Source of the DNA: CADCVW01 sp964251385
GTDB lineage: Bacteria > Pseudomonadota > Alphaproteobacteria > Sphingomonadales > Sphingomonadaceae
Direction: 5' to 3'
NCBI GenBank assembly: GCA_964251385.1
Contig: CAXUJK010000006.1
Span: forward strand, 1 to 64,000
Length of the DNA: 64,000 nucleotides
The notes below the pieces were generated by a model. That model did no database searches. It was given only the letters and a program-made list of their open reading frames with translations, and was not told the DNA's origin. Within the stretch, counting starts at the first letter, position 1. Every line of letters begins with the position of its first letter. The translations under genes and the position numbers were made by a program. This document shows, piece after piece, positions 15,511-23,249 of this stretch.

Positions 15511-15813
15511 TCAGGGTATGCGCACCGTCAATCCGTCCAAGGTCGGGTAGAGGACGATCTGGCAAGCCAGGCGCGAGGTTCGCACCGTGTTCGGCGCGAG
15601 ATCGAGCAGGTCTTCCTCATCGGCGCTCGCGGCCGGAAGCCGCGCGAAGTCGGCGGCATCGACGTGCACGTGGCAGGTGGAGCACGCCATCTGCCCATCG
15701 CATGTGCCTTCGAGCGGCTGGCCGCAGTCTTGCGCGACATCGAGCAACCGGGCGCCGGCCACGCCTCGTGCATCGACGACGCCGCTTGGGCCGACGAAGC
15801 GGACGGCGATCAT
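15511..15813 (-). CDS. 2Fe-2S ferredoxin, adrenodoxin type
   Basis: The product is 100 aa. The cluster ligands are C38, C44, C47 and C84 in the pattern CX5CX2CX36C, typical of ISC/adrenodoxin-type ferredoxins (GTCDGQMACSTCHV and RLACQI). It carries single electrons in the cytoplasm, for example to Fe-S cluster assembly or to a P450. The ATG overlaps the stop of the upstream cysteine desulfurase gene (ATGA), so a function in Fe-S or sulfur-transfer chemistry with those two enzymes is a reasonable inference. Its own redox partner is not encoded in the window. Confidence 0.93.
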   Translation of the reverse strand: MIAVRFVGPSGVVDARGVAGARLLDVAQDCGQPLEGTCDGQMACSTCHVHVDAADFARLPAASADEEDLLDLAPNTVRTSRLACQIVLYPTLDGLTVRIP

Positions 15814-16943
15814 GGCGCTTGCCGTCTCGCCGCCGCGTCGATCTCGGCGAGTGCGTCGGCAAACGCGACCCGGTCGGTTCCGCGGCCGAACCCGATACGC
15901 AGGGTGGAGCGGGCCTCGCGGTCGTTCAGCCCGATGCCGCGCAGGACATGGCTCGGACGCCCCGATCCGCTGGCGCAGGCCGATCCCGCCGACAGCGCGA
16001 TGTGGCGGAGTTCGGAGATCAGCCGCGCCGCGTCAAGGCCGTCGCGGCGGATGCTCAGATTTCCGTGCCAGCGCAGGTCAGCGCTGCCGTTCAGCATCCA
16101 GCCGTCGGTAATCATCGGTTGGGCGAGCGACCACAGCGCCTCTAACGCGTCGACGTCCGCGTCCATCCGGCTCGCGGCAAGCAGCGCGGCCGCGCCGAAC
16201 CCCGCGCACAAGGCGGGCGACAACGTTCCCGACCGCAAGCCGCCCTCCTGCCCGCCGCCGTGGATCAGCGGCTTGAGCGTCACGCCGTCGCGGATCCAGA
16301 GCGCGCCTATTCCCTTTGGTCCGAAGAGCTTGTGCGCCGACACTGCCACCATATCGCAAGCATGAGTGGGTACGGCGAGCCGTCCGAATCCCTGCACCGC
16401 GTCGCACAGCATGAGCGCACCCGCGGCATGCGCTAGCGCGCCGAGTTCGGCCACGGGCTGGACGACGCCAATCTCGTTGTTGACGAGCATCGCGCAGACC
16501 ATGGCGGTCGTCCCGTCGATCGCGGCCGCTGCACCATCTAGGTCGATCAGCCCGTCGGCGCCTACAGGCAGCCGCGTTACCCTCCAACCCTGCGCTTCGA
16601 GCCAGTCGCAGCAGTCGAGCACGCACGCATGTTCGGTCGCGATCGTCACGATATGACGGCGTAGCGGCGACGTCGTGGCCGCTACGCCCTTGATCGCAAG
16701 GTTGACAGCTTCGGTTGCGCCGGAGGTGAAGACGAGGCGGCCTGGTTTATGCACCACCGCATCACGAAGGTGGAGCGCGGTCATGATCTGCTCGCGCGCG
16801 ACCTCCACCGCGGCGGCCGCGCGCCTCCCTTCCTTGTGCGAGGAATGCGGGTTGCCGAACGCGTCCGGCTCCAGCCACGGCAGCATGGCCGCGCGAGCCT
16901 CGGGCGCGAGCGGAGTCGTCGCCTGATAGTCCAGGTAGATCAT
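15810..16943 (-). CDS. Cysteine desulfurase (class V aminotransferase), copy 2 of a tandem pair
   Basis: The product is 377 aa, starting MIYLDYQATTPLAPEAR, the usual start for IscS/NifS enzymes. PLP is held by K205 in VSAHKLFGPKG; the His of TEHACVLD and the substrate-loop Cys C323 in SAGSACASGSGRPSHVL complete the desulfurase signature. The enzyme would convert L-cysteine to alanine and a protein-bound persulfide. The start overlaps the stop of the upstream paralogue by 4 bases and the stop overlaps the ferredoxin start, so the three genes are one transcription unit. No SUF or ISC scaffold gene is in the window. Confidence 0.93.
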   Translation of the reverse strand: MIYLDYQATTPLAPEARAAMLPWLEPDAFGNPHSSHKEGRRAAAAVEVAREQIMTALHLRDAVVHKPGRLVFTSGATEAVNLAIKGVAATTSPLRRHIVTIATEHACVLDCCDWLEAQGWRVTRLPVGADGLIDLDGAAAAIDGTTAMVCAMLVNNEIGVVQPVAELGALAHAAGALMLCDAVQGFGRLAVPTHACDMVAVSAHKLFGPKGIGALWIRDGVTLKPLIHGGGQEGGLRSGTLSPALCAGFGAAALLAASRMDADVDALEALWSLAQPMITDGWMLNGSADLRWHGNLSIRRDGLDAARLISELRHIALSAGSACASGSGRPSHVLRGIGLNDREARSTLRIGFGRGTDRVAFADALAEIDAAARRQAP

Positions 16944-18070
16944 GCGGCGCGCCTGCGTGCCTCCCCCGCCAGCGAAGCCCATGCACGTGCGAAGCGGTCG
17001 ACCTCGTCCCCCGTCGTCGCGGACCCGAAGCTGACGCGGATGACGTTGGCGCTCCACGCCGCATCGAGGCCGAGCGCGGCCAGGACATGACTCTGCCGAA
17101 CCGCGCCCGACGAGCAGGCGCTGCCCGCCGACACGGCAAAGCCGAGCGCGTCCAGCCGGATGAGCTGCGCCGCCGCCGACATGCCGGGCATGTGGTACGA
17201 TGCGATCATCGGTGAGCGCGGCGCGTGCGGACAAACGGTCGTCCCGCCCGCGTCCTCGATAGCGCCCTCGAGCGCGAAGCGGTTGGCTAGCTGGTCGCCG
17301 AACCAAAGCGGAAAGCCTTCATCGGTGCGCGGGTGATCGAGCGCGGCGGCGAACCCCAGGATCGCGGGCAGGTTCTCGGTGCCCGCGCGGTAGCCGCCTT
17401 CCTGACCGCCGGTCGGGTAGAGCATCTTCAGGTCGCGCACGAGCAACGCGCCCACTCCCGGTGGGCCGCCGAACTTGTGCGCGCTGACCGCGATGAGATC
17501 GGCAGCCGGTAGCGGGAGCTTGCCCGCCGATTGCGCGCAATCGACGAACAGCGTACCTCCGTTGCCGTCGACGGCTTCGAGTATTTGCGCGATCGGCTGG
17601 ATCACGCCCGTCTCTGAATTGACGTGCTGGATGGCGACAATTCCACCCGGCACCAGGTGCAGCAGCTGAGCCAGCGCGGCCGGATCGACCTGCCCAAGTC
17701 CATCGACCGGCGCGTTCAGCCGCTCGGCGACCGGAGCCTGCCGCAGCACCGCGTCGTGCTCCACGGTCGAAACGAGCGGTTTCGGACCATGCAGCCAACA
17801 AGGGCGGAAGGCGATCGCCGCCGCCTCCGTCGCGCCGCTCGTGAAGATCAGCGACCCGGTCCAGCCGAGCGCCGCCTTGATCCGATCGCGCGCGTCCTCC
17901 AACCCGGCGCGCGCGGCGCGGCCGTCGCGGTGTTGCGACGACGGGTTCGCCCAACGCTCGAGCCCGTCGATCATCGCCGCGCGCGCGGCGGGCAGCACGG
18001 GTGTCGTCGCGGCGTGGTCGAGGTAGATGCGTGGCTGCACGGTCGGTCCGGTTTGCGCAAATTCGCGCAT
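16940..18070 (-). CDS. Cysteine desulfurase (class V aminotransferase), copy 1 of a tandem pair
   Basis: The product is 376 aa. PLP Lys is K199 in VSAHKFGGPPG, and the active Cys lies in SAGSACSSGAVRQSHVL. It is clearly paralogous to the following gene but well diverged (YLDHAATTPVLPAAR versus YLDYQATTPLAPEAR). It is the first gene of the unit desulfurase-desulfurase-ferredoxin and is divergent from the alpha/beta hydrolase at 18145, with a 74-base shared promoter region. One of the pair may serve Fe-S clusters and the other tRNA thiolation or a specific cofactor; the sequence alone does not say which. Confidence 0.92.
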   Translation of the reverse strand: MREFAQTGPTVQPRIYLDHAATTPVLPAARAAMIDGLERWANPSSQHRDGRAARAGLEDARDRIKAALGWTGSLIFTSGATEAAAIAFRPCWLHGPKPLVSTVEHDAVLRQAPVAERLNAPVDGLGQVDPAALAQLLHLVPGGIVAIQHVNSETGVIQPIAQILEAVDGNGGTLFVDCAQSAGKLPLPAADLIAVSAHKFGGPPGVGALLVRDLKMLYPTGGQEGGYRAGTENLPAILGFAAALDHPRTDEGFPLWFGDQLANRFALEGAIEDAGGTTVCPHAPRSPMIASYHMPGMSAAAQLIRLDALGFAVSAGSACSSGAVRQSHVLAALGLDAAWSANVIRVSFGSATTGDEVDRFARAWASLAGEARRRAA

Positions 18071-18144
18071 TCCTTATATAGCGCTCAACCGCCGCGCGCA
18101 CAGTCGCGCGGCTCCCCAGCATCACCAGCGCAAGAAGACCGCCT

Positions 18145-18825
18145 ATGCCCGAAGTCATCTTTCCCGGTCCCGAAGGCCGCCTGGAGGGCCGCTTCCACCC
18201 GGGCCCCCGCCCCCGCTCGCCAGTCGCCATGATCCTCCACCCGCACCCGCAGGGCGGCGGCACGATGAACAACCGCATCTGCCAGGAACTCTACAAGACT
18301 TTTGTCAGGCGCGGGTTCGCCACCCTGCGCTTCAACTTCCGATCGGTCGGCAAGAGCCAGGGCCTGTTCGACAACGGCGTCGGCGAACTGTCCGACGCGG
18401 CGTCCGCGCTCGACTGGGTGCAGCAGATCCACCCGGAAGCCGAACAGACCTGGATCGCGGGCAATAGTTTCGGCGCGTGGATCGGGATGCAGCTCCTCAT
18501 GCGCCGGCCGGAGATCAAGGGCTTCATCTCGATCGCGCCGCCCGCGAACATGTACGACTTCACGTTCCTTGCCCCGTGCCCGTCGTCGGGAATCATCATC
18601 CAGGGCGATGGCGACGAGGTCGTCGCGCCGATCGCGGTCCAGAAACTGGTCGACAAGCTGCGGACGCAGCGGCACATCACTATCCACCACGACGTGATCC
18701 CGGGCGCGAACCACTTCTTCGCCAAGGAGATGCCGCAGCTTATGAAATCGGTCGACGACTATCTCGACATGCGGCTGGCGCAGCCTGTTCCGGTCAACCG
18801 GGTAGCGTCCAGATCAGGACGTTGA
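18145..18825 (+). CDS. Alpha/beta hydrolase (COG2945-like)
   Basis: The product is 226 aa with no signal peptide, so cytoplasmic. The fold begins with PEGRLEGRFHPG and ILHPHPQGGGTMNNRI, has the nucleophile elbow GNSFGAW (nucleophilic Ser), an acid in IQGDGDEVVAP and a His in GANHFF, giving a full Ser-Asp-His triad. The group contains small serine hydrolases of unknown substrate, widespread in alphaproteobacteria. Its end overlaps the end of the convergent 59-aa membrane protein gene by 32 bases. The substrate is unknown. Confidence 0.88.
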   Translation: MPEVIFPGPEGRLEGRFHPGPRPRSPVAMILHPHPQGGGTMNNRICQELYKTFVRRGFATLRFNFRSVGKSQGLFDNGVGELSDAASALDWVQQIHPEAEQTWIAGNSFGAWIGMQLLMRRPEIKGFISIAPPANMYDFTFLAPCPSSGIIIQGDGDEVVAPIAVQKLVDKLRTQRHITIHHDVIPGANHFFAKEMPQLMKSVDDYLDMRLAQPVPVNRVASRSGR

Positions 18826-18973
18826 TTAGAAGTACAGCCGCAGCGACGATCATCAGCGCGCCCTGCTTGCGGTTGCGGCGGAAGATGAAGATGCCGCCAA
18901 GCGTCAGCGCGAACACGGCGAGCATCATGATCGAGAGCGGGTAGGCGGCGGCTGGCGGCAGAACGTTCGGCAT
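18794..18973 (-). CDS. Small membrane protein, 59 aa, two transmembrane segments
   Basis: An ATG at 18973 opens a 59-codon frame: MPNVLPPAAAYPLSIMMLAV, then FALTLGGIFIFRRNRKQGAL and MIVAAAVLLINVLIWTLPG. It predicts two membrane helices (~12-31 and ~39-56) joined by a short basic loop (RRNRKQ), with both ends likely on the same, periplasmic, side by the positive-inside rule. Codon use is strongly GC-ending as in neighbouring genes, which supports a real gene. It is shorter than most gene-finding cut-offs. Its function is unknown. The last 32 bases overlap the end of the convergent hydrolase gene. Confidence 0.75.
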   Translation of the reverse strand: MPNVLPPAAAYPLSIMMLAVFALTLGGIFIFRRNRKQGALMIVAAAVLLINVLIWTLPG

Positions 18974-19032
18974 TCGCGACGGGACGTGACGCTTTACCGC
19001 GCCTTAAGCAAGGCGCGCCTAGATGCGACGTC

Positions 19033-19314
19033 ATGGGCCTGTGGGACGTATCCGGAGCGAGTATTCGGCAACAGCAGATCGACCGCGCGTTCGATCGCAT
19101 CGAGGAGACGATCCTGCCGGGCATCGGCATGCTGCTCGACACGTTGCTGGACGCCGCCGAGCGGCGCGAGACGGCGATCACCCCTGCGGTTTATGCCGCC
19201 GAACTGCGCACGCTGGCGCTGCAGGTCGAGGCGTTGACGCGAGAGATCGAGGCGGTGTCGCCCTCGCGCGGGTCGTTCGGCGACGATCCGGGACTTAGCG
19301 CGGCGGCCGGATGA
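19033..19314 (+). CDS. Small hypothetical helical protein
   Basis: The product is 93 aa and I do not recognise the family. The sequence is acidic and amphipathic, with helices such as QQQIDRAFDRIEETI and LRTLALQVEALTREIEAV, suggesting a coiled-coil or bundle. Nearly every codon ends in G or C as in confirmed genes here, and there are no rare residues, so I take it as real. The ATG at 19033 has only a weak ribosome binding site. It converges with the dehydratase gene, overlapping its end by 20 bases. Confidence 0.6.
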   Translation: MGLWDVSGASIRQQQIDRAFDRIEETILPGIGMLLDTLLDAAERRETAITPAVYAAELRTLALQVEALTREIEAVSPSRGSFGDDPGLSAAAG

Positions 19315-20269
19315 TGTCCGCGTAGAGCGCGGGGTCGACGTTGCCGCCGCTCAGGACGACGACGGTGGTTGCATCGCACGGCACTCTGCCGGCCAGCACC
19401 GCGGCGAGCGCGACGGCACCGCCGGGTTCGACTACAAGCCGAAGCCGCGCGAAGGCGGCGCGCATCGCGACTTCCACCTCGGCCTCCGAAACGTGGACGC
19501 CGCGTGCGGCGCGTCTGTGCAGGACGTCGAACGTCAGCGGCGACACGAGGCGCGTCTGCAGCGAGTCGCACCGTGTCGGCGGCGCGTCTTCCGCGACGGG
19601 AATGCGACGACCCGCGACCAGCGATCGTGTCATATCATCCCAGCCTTGCGGTTCGACCGGGACGATTTCTGCAATGGGCAGCGCTAGCGCGATCCCGGCC
19701 GTCAGCCCGCCTCCGCCGCAGGGGATGACGACGCGGGATACGGTCGCGCCCGTTTGCTCGACAAGCTGTTGCGCCAACTCGAGGCCGCACGTGCCCTGCC
19801 CTTCGATGATGTCGACATCGTCGAAGGAAGGCACGAGCGTTGCACCCGTTTCATCCGCGATCGCGCCGGCGATGGCTTCGCGGCTCTGCGTCGCGCGGTC
19901 ATAGACGATGACGCGGGCACCGAAGCTCTCGGTTGCGGCGCGCTTCACGACCGGCGCGTCCGACGGCATCACGATGGTGGCCGCCGTGCCAAGTCGCGTC
20001 GCCGCGATCGCTACACCCTGCGCGTGATTGCCCGACGAGAACGCAACGACGCCGCGCGCGCGTTCGTCGGCGTCCAGCTTCAGCAACCGGTTGGTCGCGC
20101 CGCGCAGCTTGAAGCTGCCGCCCGTCTGCAGGGGTTCCGCCTTGACCCAGAAGCGCAGGCCGCCAGCGTCGAACGGCAGCAGCGGCGTGCGGATCACGGA
20201 GGTCCAGATGCGCCGTGCGGCGGCCTCGACCCCGTCCCCGGATGGTAAACGAGGTGTGACCGGCTCCAC
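19295..20269 (-). CDS. Threonine/serine dehydratase-like PLP enzyme (fold type II)
   Basis: The product is 324 aa from a GTG at 20269 that has AAAGAG 6 bases upstream; an open frame extends further upstream but into the divergent promoter region. PLP Lys is K54 in GGSFKLRGATN; FSSGNHAQGVA and the glycine loop PCGGGGLTAG are the other cofactor contacts. There is no C-terminal ACT domain, so it is not the isoleucine-regulated biosynthetic form; serine racemase, catabolic threonine ammonia-lyase and hydroxyaspartate dehydratase are the likely alternatives. It is divergent from the ornithine decarboxylase gene. Confidence 0.85.
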   Translation of the reverse strand: MEPVTPRLPSGDGVEAAARRIWTSVIRTPLLPFDAGGLRFWVKAEPLQTGGSFKLRGATNRLLKLDADERARGVVAFSSGNHAQGVAIAATRLGTAATIVMPSDAPVVKRAATESFGARVIVYDRATQSREAIAGAIADETGATLVPSFDDVDIIEGQGTCGLELAQQLVEQTGATVSRVVIPCGGGGLTAGIALALPIAEIVPVEPQGWDDMTRSLVAGRRIPVAEDAPPTRCDSLQTRLVSPLTFDVLHRRAARGVHVSEAEVEVAMRAAFARLRLVVEPGGAVALAAVLAGRVPCDATTVVVLSGGNVDPALYADIIRPPR

Positions 20270-20279
20270 GTCGAATCTC

Positions 20280-20308
20280 TTTACAGCTTTGTGTGCCAGA
20301 CTTATATC
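20280..20308 (+). promoter_or_regulatory. Candidate sigma-70-type promoter for the decarboxylase gene
   Basis: TTTACA at 20280-20285 and TATATC at 20303-20308 are separated by exactly 17 bases and lie 76 bases before the TTG start. The match to TTGACA/TATAAT is 5/6 and 4/6. No transcription data support it; it is a pattern match in the only free space upstream of the gene. Confidence 0.4.
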
Positions 20309-20383
20309 GCGTCCTCGCTGCCCCATGGGACTTCCAACCGCAAGGCAGCTTAAACCGCAAATGACTGTTGGAGGTCCCTTGAA

Positions 20384-21604
20384 TTGCACGAACATCATAG
20401 CGCGCTGGGGCTAGCAAGCACCCCGAACGAGACCGCCCTTGGACTCGTGAATGCCCAGCGCCCGGTTCAGCCGGTCACGTTGCTTCGACCGCATGCCGCC
20501 GCGCGTGCCGCCGGCTTTTTTCGCGAGAAGTTTCCCGGCACGTCGATGTACGCGGTCAAGGCGAACCCGTCGCCCGAACTGCTGCGGATCCTTTGGGACA
20601 GCGGCATAACGCACTACGACGTTGCGTCGATCGGCGAAGTGCGGCTCGTCGCGCGCCAGCTTCCGGACGCGACTTTGTGTTTCATGCACCCGGTCAAGGC
20701 CGAGGAGGCGATCGTCGAGGCGTATTGGACGCACGGCGTGCGCACCTTCTCGCTCGACACGCAGGACGAACTGGACAAGATCCTGCGCGCGACGGAGAAC
20801 GCGACCGACCTCAACCTGCTCGTTCGGCTACGCGTCTCGTCCGAGCACGCCAAGCTCAGTCTCGCATCGAAGTTCGGCGCGCAAGCATCGGAAACGAAAG
20901 ACCTTCTGTTCGCAACGCGGCAGGCGGCGGACGCAATGGGGATCTGCTTTCACGTCGGATCACAAGCCATGTCGCCCGCTGCCTACAGCCAGGCCTTCGC
21001 CCGCGTGCGCGCCGCGATCGTCGAGGCCGCGGTTACGGTGGATATCATAGATGTCGGCGGCGGATTTCCGTCGACCTATCCAGGCATGGAGCCGCCCCCG
21101 CTCGAAACGTATTTCGCCGTCATCCACAAGGCGTTCGAGGATCTGCCGATCTCCTACTCCGCTGAGTTGTGGTGCGAACCCGGCCGGGCCCTGTGCGCGG
21201 AATACGCGTCCGTCCTCGTGCGCGTCGAGAAGCGTCGGGGCGAGGAGCTTTACATCAACGACGGCGCGTACGGCGCGCTGTTCGATGCCGCGCATATCGG
21301 CTGGCGCTTTCCGGTGCAGCTCGTGCGCGAAGGCGGCAGCAGGGTGCGCGACATGGACTTCAGCTTCTATGGTCCGACGTGCGATGATATGGACTATATG
21401 GCCGGGCCGTTCTCCCTGCCCGGCGACGTCCAAGCGGGCGACTACATCGAGATCGGGATGCTCGGCGCCTACGGCTGCGCGATGCGGACTGGCTTCAACG
21501 GCTTCGGTTCGGAGGAGCGGGTGATCGTCGGCGACGAGCCGATGGCGACGCTGTACGCCGCGGACGATCGTCAGGAACGCCGGAGCAACGTCGTCAAGCT
21601 GTAG
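20384..21604 (+). CDS. Ornithine/lysine decarboxylase, fold III (eukaryotic-like ODC)
   Basis: The product is 406 aa from a TTG at 20384 that is supported by GGAGG 9 bases upstream (20370-20374). PLP Lys is K59 in MYAVKANPSPELL. Other ODC-family motifs are CFMHPVKAEEAI, FHVGSQA, the glycine loop DVGGGFPSTYPG, the phosphate-binding CEPGRALCAEYA, and the C-terminal FYGPTCDDMDY with the catalytic Cys. It makes putrescine from ornithine (and possibly cadaverine from lysine). The next gene in the same direction is deoxyhypusine synthase-like, so the pair is a polyamine unit, separated by a palindromic repeat at 21613-21699. Confidence 0.92.
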   Translation: MHEHHSALGLASTPNETALGLVNAQRPVQPVTLLRPHAAARAAGFFREKFPGTSMYAVKANPSPELLRILWDSGITHYDVASIGEVRLVARQLPDATLCFMHPVKAEEAIVEAYWTHGVRTFSLDTQDELDKILRATENATDLNLLVRLRVSSEHAKLSLASKFGAQASETKDLLFATRQAADAMGICFHVGSQAMSPAAYSQAFARVRAAIVEAAVTVDIIDVGGGFPSTYPGMEPPPLETYFAVIHKAFEDLPISYSAELWCEPGRALCAEYASVLVRVEKRRGEELYINDGAYGALFDAAHIGWRFPVQLVREGGSRVRDMDFSFYGPTCDDMDYMAGPFSLPGDVQAGDYIEIGMLGAYGCAMRTGFNGFGSEERVIVGDEPMATLYAADDRQERRSNVVKL

Positions 21605-21612
21605 CGTGAACC

Positions 21613-21699
21613 CGTCATCCCAGCGCAGGCTGGGACCTCAGCGAGTTTCGCCCGCCGTAGCAATAACCCACTGATATCCCAGCCTGCGCTGGGATGACG
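21613..21699. repeat. REP-like palindromic repeat, copy A (CATCCCAGC family)
   Basis: An 87-base imperfect palindrome lies between the decarboxylase and DHS-like genes. The outer arms are exact reverse complements over 22 bases (beginning GTCATCCCAGCG at 21614 and ending CGCTGGGATGAC at 21698). Each arm also folds on itself (CCAGC/GCTGG). The same arms occur at 34068-34153 and, altered, inside a coding sequence at 30483-30566. In RNA it would form a strong hairpin that could lower expression of the downstream gene or protect the upstream message. Confidence 0.85.
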
Positions 21700-21722
21700 T
21701 ACTCCTCCGCAAGAGAAATCCG

Positions 21723-22778
21723 ATGAACACTGAAGCCAAAATAAACGACACGCGTAAGGCGGAACTGCTCGCGAACGAAGTCGAGCATATCGACATCAAG
21801 TCGTTCGACGCACGCCCGATCGTCGACGCCATGAAGAAGATGAGCTTCACCAGTCGCGATCTCGGCCGCGCGACGGACATCTATAATCTGATGCTGGCCG
21901 ATCCAGGCTGTTCGGTCATCCTCGTCATCGCGGGCTCGACGAGCGCGGGCGGGTGCATGGACCTGTACGCCGACCTCGTCGCCAACAACATGGTCGACGC
22001 GATCGTCGCGACGGGTGCGGCAATCGTCGACATGGATTTTTTCGAAGCGCTTGGTCACAAGCATTATCAGGCGCTTGAGATCCCCGACGACGACACGCTG
22101 CGCAGCCTCTACATCGACCGCATCTACGACACGTATATCGACGAGGAGAAGCTGCAGGAGACCGATCACACGATCGGCGACATCGCCAACAGCCTGGAGC
22201 CCCGCCCCTACTCGTCACGCGCGTTCATTCGCGAAATGGGCCGTTGGCTGACTGCCAACGGCAAGAAGGACAACAGCCTCGTCAAACTCGCGTTCGAGCA
22301 TGACGTGCCGATCTTCTGCCCTGCCTTCACCGACTCGTCAGCGGGATTCGGCTTGGTCAAGCACCAGGTCGACGCGATGAAGGCGGGCAAGCCCTACCTG
22401 ACGATGGACTCGATAGCCGACTTTCGCGAGCTGACGGACATCAAGATCAATGCGGGCGATACGGGCCTGCTCATGATCGGCGGCGGCGTGCCCAAAAATT
22501 TTGTGCAGGACACGGTCGTCTGCGCCGAAATCCTCGGGCACGAGGAGGTTGCGGTGCATAAATATGCGATCCAGATCACTGTCGCCGATGTTCGCGACGG
22601 CGCCTGCTCGTCGTCCACGCTTCAGGAAGCGGCGAGCTGGGGCAAGGTCAGCACCGCCATGGAACAGATGGTGTTCGCGGAAGCGACGTCGGTGCTGCCG
22701 CTGCTCGCCTCGGACGCGTACCACCGCGGACATTGGCGGGGTCGCGAAGCACGGCGTTTCGCCAAGATGTTCGACTAG
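21723..22778 (+). CDS. Deoxyhypusine synthase-like protein (probable homospermidine/spermidine synthase)
   Basis: The product is 351 aa of the deoxyhypusine synthase family. It shows the NAD-binding and active-site blocks IAGSTSAGG, DNSLVKLAFEHDVPIFCPAFTDSSAG, LLMIGGGVPKNF, and the WGK motif with K308, the Lys equivalent to the catalytic Lys of the human enzyme. Bacteria lack eIF5A, so this does not modify a protein; bacterial homologues use NAD and putrescine-type substrates to make homospermidine or related triamines. The upstream decarboxylase supplies putrescine, which fits. Its stop overlaps the end of the following convergent gene by 4 bases. Exact product is inference. Confidence 0.88.
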   Translation: MNTEAKINDTRKAELLANEVEHIDIKSFDARPIVDAMKKMSFTSRDLGRATDIYNLMLADPGCSVILVIAGSTSAGGCMDLYADLVANNMVDAIVATGAAIVDMDFFEALGHKHYQALEIPDDDTLRSLYIDRIYDTYIDEEKLQETDHTIGDIANSLEPRPYSSRAFIREMGRWLTANGKKDNSLVKLAFEHDVPIFCPAFTDSSAGFGLVKHQVDAMKAGKPYLTMDSIADFRELTDIKINAGDTGLLMIGGGVPKNFVQDTVVCAEILGHEEVAVHKYAIQITVADVRDGACSSSTLQEAASWGKVSTAMEQMVFAEATSVLPLLASDAYHRGHWRGREARRFAKMFD

Positions 22779-23173
22779 CGCATGCGCACGCGGCGGTAGG
22801 GAACGAAGTCGCCGAGGAAGACAAAGCCTGTTTCGAACCGGCTTCCTTGATCGACGAGCCGCACCGTATCGATGCTGCACAGGCGATCCGAGTACAACCG
22901 GGTCACGAGAATGTCCCACCGATCAAGACTTTCCGCGCCAGCGCGAGGGCGGTTGACGTAGATCGTGCTGCCGGCATCGTAGACGATCGCGGTGTCGTCG
23001 ATGATGCGGCTGGAGCGGACCTGGCGCAGGCTGATGCAATCGACGGGTTCGCCCGCGACACGACCTTCGAGTTCGCGCGCGAGTTGCGCCTCGGGGTTCA
23101 ACCGCGGTCGGGCGTCGGCGGTGCCGGATGCGAAAAGCGCCACCGCGGCAATGACTGGAAGGAATGCACGCAT
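22775..23173 (-). CDS. Secreted hypothetical protein
   Basis: The product is 132 aa from the ATG at 23173. MRAFLPVIAAVALFASGTADA is a clear Sec signal peptide, cleaved after ADA (~residue 21). The mature part contains two Cys (VDCISLRQVRSS and DRLCSIDTVRL) that could pair, and the block IIDDTAIVYDAGSTIYVNRP. Such small periplasmic proteins are frequent in sphingomonads; I know no function. It is convergent with the DHS-like gene (4-base overlap) and lies downstream of the RNA methyltransferase gene in the same direction. Confidence 0.8.
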   Translation of the reverse strand: MRAFLPVIAAVALFASGTADARPRLNPEAQLARELEGRVAGEPVDCISLRQVRSSRIIDDTAIVYDAGSTIYVNRPRAGAESLDRWDILVTRLYSDRLCSIDTVRLVDQGSRFETGFVFLGDFVPYRRVRMR

Positions 23174-23249
23174 GATGACGTCCTGCAAATTCGGTTTCTT
23201 GACGAGACCGATACCACGATCCGACTGAACCGCCAATGAGCAGCGCCGA

